Below, one piece after another: positions 1 to 10,961 of a stretch of 64,000 nt of DNA. This DNA is from Haliclona indistincta (Eukaryota; Porifera; Demospongiae; Haplosclerida; Chalinidae). The position numbers were made by a program, and so were the translations under genes. Location of the stretch: assembly GCA_964017065.1 (NCBI GenBank), contig OZ024784.1, positions 1,084,098 to 1,148,097 of the forward strand, read 5' to 3'. Numbering within the stretch: the first letter of the stretch is position 1; every line of letters begins with the position of its first letter. The notes under the pieces were generated by a model. That model ran no database searches. It saw only the letters and a list, made by a program, of their open reading frames with translations, and was not told where the DNA came from.

Positions 1-89
1 CCTACATGATGCGGTTTGCTTCAACATGCTTGAGCTGATGACGTGAAGTTATGCAGGAGAATTTATACATCTCCAGATCGATCTGCTGA

Positions 90-165
90 CAAGCAGGTAG
101 ATGTCGTCAGTGATAAGAAAGATGAGGTGAATCTGGAGCTGGCGAAAAGGCTAGGAGCTACATAA
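90..165 (+). other. Possible terminal-exon remnant (plus strand)
   Basis: A short open stretch in one plus frame ends at TAA (163-165) and is rich in Asp, Lys and Leu. A similar stretch occurs at about 12530-12615, just before the second kinase gene, with a different stop and the motif LAKKLAKRR. Conservation of this block at the same edge of both duplicated units suggests the tail of a gene to the left, or simply the duplicated 3' flank of the kinase gene. There is no strong splice acceptor. I do not assign a function. Confidence 0.2.
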
Positions 166-270
166 TTTTTATTCTCTAAATAAAATTGTATGCATTATTT
201 TTACAAGATCATTCATCAAAGGTTAATAATCATGGATCATTAATAATTGACAATATTTTTGTCATTTGTA

Positions 271-3200
271 TCATGCATCATCTTCATTATTTCTTTTCCT
301 TCTTTTTAATAATAATTTGGCTAGTTCATCATCAGGTCCTGCAACTGCTGGTTCTGGAAGTATTCGAAGTGCATTTCTTGGTAGTGTTCTGACTCTTCTC
401 AACTGAGGAGTTTGCAGTTCCTCAGCTGTGGAAACAATGTGATAGTATGTACAGCTTTGGTCTATGCTCACCAGTTGGTGGTATAAATTGTTGCTCAGGT
501 ACTGCTGCTGTTGGTCTCAATTCAGAACTCCGTAGATCTTCAACTATGAACCATGAATATTGTTACAGCATGGATAAGTCTTGACTTACTAGTTGGTGGT
601 ATTGGCTGCTGAGATTGACAATTGGGATTATTTGACGAATTTGTCATCCATGCTTTATTAGCAGGTAGCCGTTGCTATTATGAGATAGAAAAGCATAATT
701 TATGTAAAGGATTTATTTATGCTATAAGGTGAGCATTCACACAATACTAGTATAAAGATCAATAACCTCATCAGCATCAGTGAATGAGCGTTGGCGTGAT
801 ACGTATACTAGCTGTTGTGACTTTTGAGCTGCAGACTGCTGCAGAGCTATAGACTGCTGTTGAGCTGTAGACTGCTGCTGAGCTGTAGACTGCTGCTGAA
901 CTGTAGACTGCTGTTGAGCTGTAGAATGCTGTTGTGCTGTAGACTGCTGCTGAACTGTAGACTGCTGCTGAACTGTAGACTGCTGCTGAACTGTAGACTG
1001 CTGCTGAGCTGTAGACTGCTGCTGAACTGTAGACTGCTGTTGAGCTGTAGAATGCTGTTGTGCTGTAGACTGCTGCTGAACTGTAGACTGCTGCTGAGCT
1101 GTAGACTGCTGCTGAACTGTAGACTGCTGTTGAGCTGTAGAATGCTGTTGTGCTGCAGACTGCTGCTGAACAGTTGACTGCAGTTGCTGTGCTACTAACT
1201 GCTGCTGTTGAACTGTTGGCTGCCGTTGTTTTCTTGGCTGAATAATAATAGTGAAACTAATCTCTGGTACTATAATCACAATACCTTAATAGGAGGAGGT
1301 GCAATTCTTTTACTCTGTAAACAGTTATAAATGCAGTAATGATTGTGGGCAGAAGCACCAGCCCATAACTCATACCTCATCAGAAGCTAGCCTGTCTCTT
1401 TCTGTTCTGTCCTCCACTCTCTCATTTTCATTATCTAATGCAGTTTGTTTTTCCTCAGATTGGTATGCTATAAAAATGGAATCATGATGCACACTGTCAG
1501 TCACAATTTTGTCTTACAAGGTTTTGAAAGTCGTGGTAGAGTAGAAGTTTCTGCAGCAGTTGGTAAAGGTACTGGTAATCCTGGCATGAACATAGATGCA
1601 GGTCTTGTCCTTCTTGACTTAACATATAGTATAAAAAAAGATGTTGTAATGGTAGTTGGTAATTACAATTAATTACAAATTTTGTGTAATCGTAATCTTA
1701 ATCATACTGTAATGGTGAATTTGGACCTCTGTGTAGTAATTCATTTGTTGTAGTTACAATTGCAATTTTCAACGTACATGAAGTGAACACATGCATGTAC
1801 TATTTGTCAGTTTGTCACTTGAGGAAAAAAGGATGCCCTGGGCAGACGTAATTGAAAAAGAAATTGCTAAAGTAATCCGATTACAACATTCAAGAAAGTA
1901 GTTAATAGTAATCGCAATTGTAATCATTACAAACACTACTGTAGTAGTTGGTAATCGTAATGATTACAGTTTAAAAGTAATCATTACATCCCTAGTCTAA
2001 AACACTGTATACTAAAGTGTTATGCAGTTATACCTGAACAGGAGGCGGAGTAACCTTTTCCATAGTACTCTGTAATAAAGAAGTGTGTTGAATGTTCATA
2101 TAATACAATACTATAAGCATACTTGTGTAAAACTATGTTCCCTTGTGTCTTTGTACTCTCTTCTCTCCTCATTCTGGAGTGTATCTACCATCACATCAGT
2201 CCTTCCTACACATTCTTGCAGAGTTACTGTGTGAGTATTGTCAGGTTGAGGATCCGGAGTAAGGGCCACTTGAGGTAGAAGATCCTATAGAGACAAATAA
2301 ATAAGCAGTGCATAATGGACAGGTAAACACACCTGATTATGATCACTACAAATGTTTGTTCTCTCTCGGTTCCTTTCTTGTTCGATATCTTCCTCTGTTG
2401 TGGTGGACGCACTATTCCCCAATTGAGACTGTCTGTGAATTACCTATCAGTTAAACAAGACACTAAAATATGTGTTTCAGGAAATGATAACCATCGCCAT
2501 GCATGTTGAATCTTCCCTGTGATTATTCTAGACCAACTATTCTATACTTAGATCACCTGACTGAGACGAGAGATTGTTTCATTGAGATGCTCAATTGTTT
2601 CTTGATTCTTTCTCTTCTCCATTTCCATTTCATATCTGCTATCTTTCTCCGTTTCAAGTCTGCTAGCTATAGAAACTTCTTTAACTAAAAGCGTTCTCTC
2701 TAGTTCTTGCTGCATATCAACAGCTTTTGCTAGCTGCTCCTTCAGATGTTCATTCTCAGCTAATAGTTTGCTATCGCTCATTCTGTTCTTCTTTCTCTTC
2801 AGCTCAGCGAATCTACCTTGCAAGGTGTCCAGTTCTCCACGAGCAGTCTCTCTATCTTTCCTCTCTTGCTCAAAGTCTTCCTTGTATGTTTGAGACTACA
2901 CAAACACACACACACATTTTTATAGGAGTACTAAGCTAGCTGCCATGTCACTATACCTTAGCTTGTAAAACACCTAGCTCGGTTCTAAGCTCATCAATAA
3001 TCTGATCACGCTTATCAAGCTCTTGCTGCTTCATATTAGCAACACGATCACTCTCATCCAGACTTTGCTTCATCTTTATCAAGTTATTCCTGAGTACATC
3101 TGCCTCTCTTCTATGCTCTTCTGCCTCTATTTTAAGCTCCTCCGCCTCTCTCCTATGCTCCTCCGCCTCTCTCTTGTGCTTCTCTGTCTCTCTCCTCTGC

Positions 3201-4291
3201 TCCTCAGCCTCTCTCTTGTGCTTCTCTGCCTCTCTCCTCTGCTCCTCAGCCTCTCTCTTGTGCTTCTCTGCCTCTCTCCTCTGCTCCTCAGCCTCTCTCT
3301 TGTGCTTCTCTGCCTCTCTCCTCTGCTCCTCAGCCTCTCTCTTGTGCTTCTCTGCTTCTGTTATCTGGTGCTTCACATTAGCTATTGATTCTAGATTGTT
3401 TTTGTGAGCAATACTGTACTGATTACACAGCTCTTCCATCCTCCTCACCAGGTCTCTACTGGTGGGTCGCTGGTCAGGAGTGTCACTCAGACACTGAACA
3501 ACAGTAGCATAGAGAGGATGACGAGGACCATCTGGCATCTGATTAAGAGATTCACAGCGTTTGCCAACTTGCACTTGCTTTAAATCAGTTATAGTTGAAT
3601 CTTCAACAATAGGAGCCTCTTGGTTGACCAGGTAGATGGCAAGATGACCGAATGAGAACACATCAAGCTTATCACTGTATTTTGGTGATCGTGAGAGAGA
3701 CTCAGGAGACATGAAGTCAGGAGCTCCTGGACATACTGTTCTTGTTCGTTTCATTGCTATTTCTCTGTCAAACAGCTTGGCCACTCCGAGGTCAGCAATC
3801 TTTGCTCTGAGAGACTCAGTGAGCAGCACATTGCCAGCATTGAGGTCACGATGTATGATGGAGATGGAGTGGAGGTAGGCCAGGCCATAGGCCACATCTC
3901 TGAGGATCCTGGTCTTGTATGGGAGAGGGATGTTGGGGTATGTCTCCATGCAGTGATCAAGGTCCATGTGCATGTACTCCATGATGAGACTGATGTCTGC
4001 CTCGTCATGACCATAATGGACTCCCATGAACTGGACCACATTAGGATGACGCAGATTACTCAATAGATCGCACTCTTCGTGAAACCTTCTAATTGCTTCT
4101 CTGCTCTGCTCCGGGCCAACTGGCTCCTGTCCTCCTCTCCCGACCAGAATATCGTGCAGACGCTTGGCAATGCAGGGAACACCATTGACTCGTACTTCGT
4201 ACACTGCACCATAGCTACCTCGTCCTTTTTCCTTTCTTGCATCAAGACCTTCGATAAAGTTAATTTTATAAGCTCGAGCACGAGACGCCAT
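271..4291 (-). CDS. TKL-like protein kinase with coiled coil and Gln-rich tail (copy A)
   Basis: Eleven exons splice in frame: 4291-2957, 2895-2557, 2428-2333, 2284-2228, 2069-2034, 1453-1376, 1314-1285, 1237-767, 674-590, 543-472, 425-271. They total 2754 nt, about 917 residues. The kinase domain (about residues 15-285) has a glycine loop GRGSYGAV, a lysine in CIAKRL, HRDLNAGN in the catalytic loop, and DLG in place of DFG. A long charged coiled coil follows, with a 14-residue repeat (AEEQRREAEKHKRE type), continuing through exon 2. The rest is a Gln/Ser/Thr-rich exon and a basic tail with LAKLLLKRR. Catalytic residues are present, so activity is plausible; substrate and pathway are unknown. 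It is divergently paired with a JNK gene 228 bp away. The paralogue lies at 12706-21343. Exon joins are my reading; the kinase call is firm, the family assignment (TKL-like) is inference. Confidence 0.85.
767..1237 (-). repeat. 18-bp coding repeat encoding a Gln-rich tract
   Basis: This exon of kinase A is mainly an 18-bp tandem repeat encoding the six-residue unit STVQQQ and variants such as STAQQH. It has 157 codons, against 56 in the matching exon of kinase B (13180-13347), so the repeat has expanded or contracted in frame since duplication. Confidence 0.9.
3165..3355 (-). repeat. 42-bp coding repeat in the coiled coil
   Basis: A 42-bp unit repeats about four and a half times inside exon 1 of kinase A and encodes a 14-residue charged heptad-like unit (AEEQRREAEKHKRE). 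Kinase B keeps only one short remnant (ENHKREADVL) at the same place, so the coiled coil differs in length between the paralogues. Confidence 0.85.
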
Positions 4292-4519
4292 TGCAGGTTA
4301 GTCTAAACATAATTATTTATTCATAGCTCGATTTTCAATTCGATCAGTCTTTGATCAGTCTTCATTTTGAAGCTGGAGCCGAGGCTGGAGCTAAAAACGT
4401 CGAGTATTACAGGGAGCAAACAGTCTTGAGCCGCGTTCTCTCGTCTCTGTATGATCGACTACTGTCTAGGCCTTCTTGTTGTATTGTGAAAACAGCAGCT
4501 AGCTAGCTCAGTCGCCATA
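4292..4519. promoter_or_regulatory. Divergent promoter between kinase A and JNK-A
   Basis: Only 228 bp separate the two opposed start codons. The same arrangement (217 bp, largely the same sequence) recurs at 21344-21560, so the bidirectional promoter was duplicated with both genes. No clear TATA box is seen on either side. Confidence 0.6.
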
Positions 4520-4650
4520 ATGGCTACTGCTGTACCCCCTGGCTACCACACGGCTCAAGTCGGAGACACTGTGTTCACCATTCTCTCTCGATATCAGGAC
4601 CTCAAGTCTATCGGTCATGGTGCCCAGGGCGTGGTGTGGTGAGCTACTGA

Positions 4651-4908
<258 letters not shown>

Positions 4909-4988
4909 TGAATGTTGTACTGTTTGGTACACACTGGTCAGTGAGGGGAAAGTGTAGAGAGAGACCCCACACACATGCACTTGCCTTC

Positions 4989-5109
4989 TGTTGACGCTTT
5001 GAGGATTCAACAAGATAAAGTTTTATGTCAACCATTTTATGATAACAAAAAACATGAGATGAGAGTGAGAGAGTCAACAATTATAATGAGAGTGGAATAA
5101 GCGCGATCA
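4989..5109 (-). repeat. BEL/Pao 3' LTR
   Basis: 121-bp long terminal repeat, on the plus strand running from TGTTGACG to GCGCGATCA, identical by eye to 10841-10961. This is short for an LTR. Confidence 0.92.
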
Positions 5110-5215
5110 TATACCGCCGGCCAAAGACGAATAGGTGAATAAATACAGTGAGAATAAATGAAAACAGCAATTGTTCAGTGAATGAATAATCAACAATTGT
5201 TCAGGAAATGAATAA

Positions 5216-5425
5216 TTAGTGTTCAAGTTCGTCTTGAGAGAGTAGCAATGCTACTTTGACAATTGGTCTCTTGAACACTCCACGAGCGGTCTTGACAGTG
5301 ACGACACGAACGATCTGGTCTTTTCCCGGATATAGTTCAATCACTTTACCAATTGGCCATTTAGTGTGAGCAATATTGTCTTCTTTTAAAAGCACGATAT
5401 CACCAACCTTCAGGTTTCTTGTTGC
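5216..5425 (-). pseudogene. C-terminal integrase segment cut off by a stop codon
   Basis: Beyond the pol stop TGA (5426-5428) the same frame stays open for 69 codons to TAA at 5216-5218. It contains KVGD and WPIGKV motifs typical of the C-terminal domain of BEL/Pao integrases (DUF5641 type). The stop therefore interrupts the domain rather than ending it. A nonsense mutation is the simplest reading; stop-codon readthrough or a sequencing error are alternatives. Confidence 0.7.
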
Positions 5426-8400
5426 TCAATGCCACTTGCTGCACGTATTGAGATGAGTGAGATATTCGGACGACCATCTCTGCCAAAAATGATGTGTGAG
5501 TTGTTGACATAGGCTCCAACGCTTGGCGACTGGCGTTGTTGGATTACAAAATGAACGATCAGGTAGAGCACACAATGGTTGACCAATTAGGAAGTGCCCT
5601 GGTGTTAATGCCTCGATACCATCCTCGTCAGGGGAATTGAGGGCAACTAAAGGTCTGCTGTTCAAACATGCCTCAACCTGCACTAAGAATGTCGTCATTT
5701 CTTCAAATGTAAGTTTTGTGTCCTTTACAACTCGCTTCAAGTGATATTTGGCACTTTTCACAGCTGACTCCCAAAGTCCGCCAAAGTGTGGACTGCGTTC
5801 TGGTATGAAGCTCCACTCGATCTTCTTGGTTGTGCAGAACTGAGAAATGATTCCATTGGTACTTTCTTTCTGGAGAAATTCGTACAATTCCTTGAGCTCT
5901 CTACTGGCACCCACAAAGTTTCGGCCATGATCACTCCAAATTAATGATGGGTAACCCCGGCGTGCTGTGAATCGACGTAGTGTAGCTATAAAAGCCTCAG
6001 TTGTAAGGTCGGATACAAGTTCAATATGAACTGCCTTGACAGCAAGAGATACAAAGATGCAAATATAGGCCTTTCTTGCAACTGACCTGCGAGTCATACC
6101 ACTTTTCACATAAATGGGACCAGCGTAATCCACACCAACTTTCTCGAAGACCGTTCCGGGAGTGACACGTTCCAGTGGAAGCTGTCCTAAAATCTGTGGA
6201 GATGGTCTGACTGTCTGCTTGCGGCAAGTGACACACTGGCGGGTTACTGAGCGAACAGCCTTTCTCATGCTGATCATGTGAAAACGTCGAGACAGGGAAG
6301 ACTGCAATAACGTTGGACCAGCATGCAACAGTCTACTATGCTCAGAACGTATGATGAGTTTTGCAACACAACACTTACCATCGAGAATGATTGGATGTGT
6401 CTGAGAATAGGGCAAATTGGTGAGAGATTCACGTCCTCCAACTCGTAAAACGTTGTCAGAGTCCAAGAGAGGGTGCAGAGAAATGAGACGAGAGCCTTTG
6501 GGTAGAGATTTCTTTGACTTGAGAGCATTGAGATCCACAGAGAACGACCTTTGTTGTGAAAACGTGATCCAGTAGGTCTCAGCTGCGGTCAATTCAGTTA
6601 CACTCAGACAATGAGGTGTAATTTGAAGAACATGTCCAGATTTAGAGGAACGACAGTTTCGGACAAAGCGCTGTATCCAAGCTGTGACATGTTGAAGACG
6701 AACGAAAGTAGAGTAACGATCAAGGGAAATGACCGGTTCGTGTGAAGCAACAAGAGAGACCAAACAGATGTCGTCTTTCCTTTCAAGACTGCTCGAGTTC
6801 TCATTCCCAACTGTGCGTGGCCAATCTTGAGGGTCTTCAGTCAGCCAGCTAGGTCCGTTCCACCAAAGAAAATGTTGTGAGAGCTCTGAAGGGAACAATC
6901 CTCTAGAGGCACAGTCGGCTGGGTTGTCATAACCTCTGACATGTCTCCATAAAGCAGCTGTTGTCTTTTCCAATATCCGAGTCACTCGATTGCCGACAAA
7001 TGGTTTAAATCGTCGAGGATCTCCCTTCAGCCAATCGAGCACTACCGTGCTGTCAGTCCAAGCAACAAGATCACAGTTTGGAAGGTCAAACACTTTGTTC
7101 ACATGTGTAATCACTTGCGAGAGTAGGAGAGCACCACACAGTTCTAGACGAGGGATTGTCTGGCGTTTCAATGGAGCTACTCGAGTTTTGGAAGTGACAA
7201 GCGATACATGGACCGAACCAGTAGGGTCTTGTGTGCGAATATACACAACAGCAGAGTATGCTTCCTCTGACGCGTCAGAGAAGCCGTGTAATTGAGTAGA
7301 ACATAGAGCAGGATTACAAGGGAAGTGACAACGACATACTGGTATGTTAGAGAGAAGTGGTAACTCACACTTCCAGCGATGCCAAATGCTGAGGAGATCA
7401 GATGGAACCGCATCATCCCAGTTGATTCTTCTTTCCCATATCCTTTGTAGTAGGATTTTGGCCTTGATCACGGACGGAGAGAACCACCCCATGACATCGA
7501 AAGTCTTTGCAATGTCTGACGCGATCTGTCGCTTTGTAGCTGATTCAGGAACTGGTAGCTGTGGAATGGCTAGACGAAATACATCAGTTTCTGAATTCCA
7601 CTCGACTCCAAGAGTTTTGATGTAGCAGTTTGCTTCGGGAATGCTTTGGGTGAAGTGTTCTTCCTTAAGATCAGGTTTGACGTGTGCAAGTGCTGCAGGA
7701 TCAGAAGATTTCCACTTGCGAAGAGTAAATTGGGCCTCAGAGAATAATTCCTGGAGCTCAGTCTGTAGTTGAGCTGCTTCGGGCACAGTAGCTGCTCCTG
7801 TTAGACAATCGTCTACGTAAAAAGAGGTTTCAACCACAGCTGCTGCACGAGGATACTTGGACTTCAAGTTGATAGCATTCTGTTTGACAGTCATGTTGGC
7901 TGCGAATGGCGAAGCTGATACACCAAAGGTGAGACGTGTCATTCGGTAGTCGACAAGAGGCTTGTCACGGCATTCTCTCCACAAGAAACGATGATAGTCC
8001 TTATCTGCAGGAGAGAGTTCGATGGCTCTGTACATCTTGCTAATATCAGCTGTGAGTGCTATGGGATGCAGTCTGAATCGTAGTAATACATCCACCAATG
8101 ATGAGTGCACAGTGGGTCCGATCATTAAAGTATCGTTGAGAGATACGTCTGTGCTAGACTTGGCTGAGGCGTCGAATACGACCCTGAGTTTGGTAGTCAC
8201 ACTGGAGTCCTTCTTCACAGCGTGCATGGGCATATAGTAGACCTGTTTGGGTGGTTTATACAAGTCCATGATGGGTACTTCCTCAGCGTGACCCAATGTG
8301 AAATATTCCTTCATGACATCAGCAAATTGGTCGAATTCACCTTTGGAATGAAGTGAATGTTCCAGAGTGAGAAACCTTCGGACAGCTTGTGACCTAGATT

Positions 8401-9400
8401 CACCGATATTAGGGGCATTGGAGTGTTTCGGCAAAGGGACAATGAATCGACCTTCAGGAGAACGAGAGTGATTGTCATGATAGTGTTTTACCACAGACTG
8501 CTCTTCGGAAGACAGTACTGGACCTTCTAGACCGGCTTCTTCGATTTCCCAGAATCGACGGAGCAAGTCATCACTGGACAACAGGGTTGTATGACACGAG
8601 ACAATATTATTGAGAGAGTGTGGATCAGCGTTTCCAGCCAATACCCAACCAAACACAGTTTCTAGAGCAGTAGGAAAACCAGGTGGACCATACCGCCGGC
8701 CGTTCAGGAGTGCACCAACGAAAATATCTACTCCGAGAAGTATGTCAATTGTTCCAGGTGTGCCAAATTGTGGGTCCGCTAACTGAATTCCATTCAGGTG
8801 ATCCCAACTTGAATTCAATGCGACAGCAGAAACAGGAAGAGGACACGTTACACAAGGGACAATGATGGCTGAGACGTTGAACTGCTTGCTCGTACAGTTG
8901 AGGGGAGACACATGGAACGATGTAACTGATTGAGACGAGTGGGAAGGCAAGAAACCAGTGATTCCGGATATTTGGTTGAATTGCTTTGTGCGTCGAAGCT
9001 GGAGAGATCTTGCAAGATGCTCAGTGACAAAAGAAGTAGATGATCCAGAATCCAAAAGTGCACGAGCCCTTATAGAGAGACCATTGGGAGCAAGTACTGA
9101 GACTTGGCAAGTCATCAACAAATTATTTGACTTGAGACCAGTTGCAGTATTGGAAGACACGGGATTCCGTAGATTTAGAGGCTCAGCAGGAGTGTGAGAC
9201 GGATCAACATGGAGAAGAGAGTGATGAGGTTTCTGACACTCTTTGCACTTGTGCAACGATTTGCAATGCTTAGAGAAATGCCCGGGTCTGAGACAGTTGA
9301 TACACAACTTGTTCTCTTTGACCATTGTGATCATGCGATCGTGAGGAAGTGATCTGAATTTTGTGCATGCAAAGACAGGATGACTTTCGGTCTTGCACAC
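5426..9400 (-). CDS. BEL/Pao Pol polyprotein
   Basis: An open frame of 1324 codons. In order: CCHC-like knuckles near the start (CINCLRPGHFSKHC), a retropepsin-like protease with LLDSGSSTSFV, a reverse transcriptase with YVDD (SFYVDDCL), an RNase H-like region (GFSDASEEAYSAVVY, WTDSTVVLDW), an integrase zinc region and core (VGVDYAGPIYV, WSDHGRNFVGA), then a truncated C-terminal domain. The first Met is only the first in this frame: the frame is open upstream from 9466 and overlaps the Gag ORF by more than 100 nt in the -1 phase. The real N-terminus probably comes from Gag by frameshift or an ancestral single frame. Cytoplasmic particle and nuclear integration roles follow from the family. 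Confidence 0.9.
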   Translation of the reverse strand: MCKTESHPVFACTKFRSLPHDRMITMVKENKLCINCLRPGHFSKHCKSLHKCKECQKPHHSLLHVDPSHTPAEPLNLRNPVSSNTATGLKSNNLLMTCQVSVLAPNGLSIRARALLDSGSSTSFVTEHLARSLQLRRTKQFNQISGITGFLPSHSSQSVTSFHVSPLNCTSKQFNVSAIIVPCVTCPLPVSAVALNSSWDHLNGIQLADPQFGTPGTIDILLGVDIFVGALLNGRRYGPPGFPTALETVFGWVLAGNADPHSLNNIVSCHTTLLSSDDLLRRFWEIEEAGLEGPVLSSEEQSVVKHYHDNHSRSPEGRFIVPLPKHSNAPNIGESRSQAVRRFLTLEHSLHSKGEFDQFADVMKEYFTLGHAEEVPIMDLYKPPKQVYYMPMHAVKKDSSVTTKLRVVFDASAKSSTDVSLNDTLMIGPTVHSSLVDVLLRFRLHPIALTADISKMYRAIELSPADKDYHRFLWRECRDKPLVDYRMTRLTFGVSASPFAANMTVKQNAINLKSKYPRAAAVVETSFYVDDCLTGAATVPEAAQLQTELQELFSEAQFTLRKWKSSDPAALAHVKPDLKEEHFTQSIPEANCYIKTLGVEWNSETDVFRLAIPQLPVPESATKRQIASDIAKTFDVMGWFSPSVIKAKILLQRIWERRINWDDAVPSDLLSIWHRWKCELPLLSNIPVCRCHFPCNPALCSTQLHGFSDASEEAYSAVVYIRTQDPTGSVHVSLVTSKTRVAPLKRQTIPRLELCGALLLSQVITHVNKVFDLPNCDLVAWTDSTVVLDWLKGDPRRFKPFVGNRVTRILEKTTAALWRHVRGYDNPADCASRGLFPSELSQHFLWWNGPSWLTEDPQDWPRTVGNENSSSLERKDDICLVSLVASHEPVISLDRYSTFVRLQHVTAWIQRFVRNCRSSKSGHVLQITPHCLSVTELTAAETYWITFSQQRSFSVDLNALKSKKSLPKGSRLISLHPLLDSDNVLRVGGRESLTNLPYSQTHPIILDGKCCVAKLIIRSEHSRLLHAGPTLLQSSLSRRFHMISMRKAVRSVTRQCVTCRKQTVRPSPQILGQLPLERVTPGTVFEKVGVDYAGPIYVKSGMTRRSVARKAYICIFVSLAVKAVHIELVSDLTTEAFIATLRRFTARRGYPSLIWSDHGRNFVGASRELKELYEFLQKESTNGIISQFCTTKKIEWSFIPERSPHFGGLWESAVKSAKYHLKRVVKDTKLTFEEMTTFLVQVEACLNSRPLVALNSPDEDGIEALTPGHFLIGQPLCALPDRSFCNPTTPVAKRWSLCQQLTHHFWQRWSSEYLTHLNTCSKWH

Positions 9401-10701
9401 TGGACAGGGTTCACTAGTCGGTGTATAAGTATTAGCGGGAAGCAGGGTACTGGTTTCCTTTTCATTTCATTACCAGTTGGTTTCTTGACACTGTCTGGAA
9501 CGGTGTGCTCGGAAGCCTGTGCGCGCAAGTTCACGAATTCGAGCAGGTCGTTGAAGTGAGGGACTTCGGTAGATCCGCTCGTGTGCTTTTGCCATTCAAA
9601 CATAGTAGCCGTATCCAATTTTAGCTCGAGAACTGATGTGACGAATGGTCCAGATGGTTCATAATCCATACACTTCAAAGCACGTAGATGTTGTTGCACA
9701 GTGTCATGTAGGTAACGCAATTCCTTTCCACTGCCTTGCTTGAGTGGTGGTATGTCAAGAATTTTCTTCACGTGTGTCTGGTGAATTAGTCTCGGTCTAT
9801 CAAAACGACATTTGAGACATTTGACGGCTTCTGCATAGTTGTCTCCTGTGCGAGACAATCCTTCTATGACTTGCTTTGCAGAACCATCCTTCACTGCGTG
9901 ACGAAGATACACAAGTTTCTCGGAATCTGAAAGAGCTTTACGACTGTCAACGGCTACGGAAAATTGTTCCCAGAACGATCTCCAGAATAGGACATTACCA
10001 TTGAACGTGGGCACATCAACCTTCGGAAGCTTGACTCCTGTGCTGTCATGTGGTGTCACTGATGATGTAGTAGCCTTTCCTTCCAACAATCGCTTGAGCT
10101 TGAGTGAATTGTCGAAGATAGTCTTATCGAGTGTAGATTGAAGTACAGCAACTTCGTCCTTGTCGTCAAGGTCTACGGCAGCAAGGGATCTGGAGATGTC
10201 GGTCAGTTCCTGTTTGAACTCACGTAGCTGTTCTTCTCGCTGACGTACGAGACAATTGTCGATAGTTGATTCCTTGTCGAACTTAGCAATTTCAGATCCA
10301 GTAGCATCGATGGTCTTCTGGAGGCGTGTGAGACGTTTGTGCGCTACGGTACGAATCTCAGGTTCTGTACTTGTTGTACAATTCAGAATGAGTTGGTTGG
10401 TACGTGCGCTAAGTTCATCGATCAACTCCTCGTGTTCGTCGAGAACATCTTGTTCTTTCCGTAAATCAGCGTCTGAACTGAGTAGATCGATCACAGATAA
10501 GTGTAACTTCTTGAATTCTGCGTCCACGGTATCAAGCTTCTTCAGCAGCTGACGAGCGGCTATAAGTGTTTTTGCAGGGTCTGTTCTTGCGTGGGCAGCT
10601 TCCAACTCTTTCAGCTTGTTGGTCAATCGGGTCATGGATCCTCGTGGAACTCCTCTCCTCCTCTTAGCGGCGGAGATTTCTTCGGCAGAGGCCATAGTCA
10701 A
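9331..10701 (-). CDS. BEL/Pao Gag-like protein
   Basis: An open frame of 456 codons begins 140 bp inside the 5' LTR. The N-terminal half is helical and charged. From about residue 225 it has the DUF1759 signature of BEL/Pao Gag (FNGNVLFWRSFWEQF, ending with a region of LRHAVKDGSAK type). The last 45 residues look unrelated to Gag, because the frame leaves the usual path to the zinc knuckles, which continue in the overlapping -1 frame. Translation start at 10701 is the first Met after the LTR and fits. Confidence 0.82.
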   Translation of the reverse strand: MTMASAEEISAAKRRRGVPRGSMTRLTNKLKELEAAHARTDPAKTLIAARQLLKKLDTVDAEFKKLHLSVIDLLSSDADLRKEQDVLDEHEELIDELSARTNQLILNCTTSTEPEIRTVAHKRLTRLQKTIDATGSEIAKFDKESTIDNCLVRQREEQLREFKQELTDISRSLAAVDLDDKDEVAVLQSTLDKTIFDNSLKLKRLLEGKATTSSVTPHDSTGVKLPKVDVPTFNGNVLFWRSFWEQFSVAVDSRKALSDSEKLVYLRHAVKDGSAKQVIEGLSRTGDNYAEAVKCLKCRFDRPRLIHQTHVKKILDIPPLKQGSGKELRYLHDTVQQHLRALKCMDYEPSGPFVTSVLELKLDTATMFEWQKHTSGSTEVPHFNDLLEFVNLRAQASEHTVPDSVKKPTGNEMKRKPVPCFPLILIHRLVNPVQCARPKVILSLHAQNSDHFLTIA

Positions 10702-10820
10702 ACAATGTCAAAGTGAGCACGTGGTGCCGAGGGAGCAAAGATCGTATCACGACGACACGGCCGCCGAGACTGACAGAAAGGTTCAAACGACACAATAACA
10801 ATAGGAAAGCTTACAGAGAG

Positions 10821-10838
10821 ATCCGGTTCGGTGGACCA
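10821..10838 (-). other. BEL/Pao primer-binding site
   Basis: Two bases inside the 5' LTR the minus strand reads TGGTCCACCGAACCGGAT, beginning with TGG as expected for pairing with a tRNA CCA end. I could not name the tRNA with confidence. Confidence 0.55.
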
Positions 10839-10840
10839 AA

Positions 10841-10961
10841 TGTTGACGCTTTGAGGATTCAACAAGATAAAGTTTTATGTCAACCATTTTATGATAACAA
10901 AAAACATGAGATGAGAGTGAGAGAGTCAACAATTATAATGAGAGTGGAATAAGCGCGATCA
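10841..10961 (-). repeat. BEL/Pao 5' LTR
   Basis: 121-bp long terminal repeat identical to 4989-5109 by eye, flanked on the right by target duplication CCTTC. Confidence 0.92.

Larger units (their letters stand above)
4989..10961 (-). mobile_element. BEL/Pao LTR retrotransposon in JNK-A intron 2
   Basis: The element is bounded by identical 121-bp LTRs (4989-5109 and 10841-10961) and a 5-bp target duplication CCTTC (4984-4988 and 10962-10966). The paralogous JNK-B intron keeps the uninterrupted site near 22031. The element reads on the minus strand, antisense to JNK. It carries a Gag-type ORF and a pol ORF of BEL/Pao type. Identical LTRs mean very recent insertion. Two reading-frame breaks (near 9331-9466 and at 5426) suggest this copy is defective unless recoding is used. 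Confidence 0.93.

Noticed and set aside
824..1177. Plus-strand open frame of Leu/Cys/Arg repeats
   Set aside because: It is the antisense of the Gln-rich repeat exon of the minus-strand kinase; repeats give open frames on both strands.
1630..1990. ATTAC/GTAAT-rich segment resembling an inverted-repeat element
   Set aside because: Scattered TGTAATGATTACA-like motifs are present, but I found no clean ends or target duplication, and a shorter version is in the paralogous intron.
3023..3407. Plus-strand Leu/Ser-rich frames resembling membrane segments
   Set aside because: They are antisense shadows of the 42-bp coiled-coil repeat.
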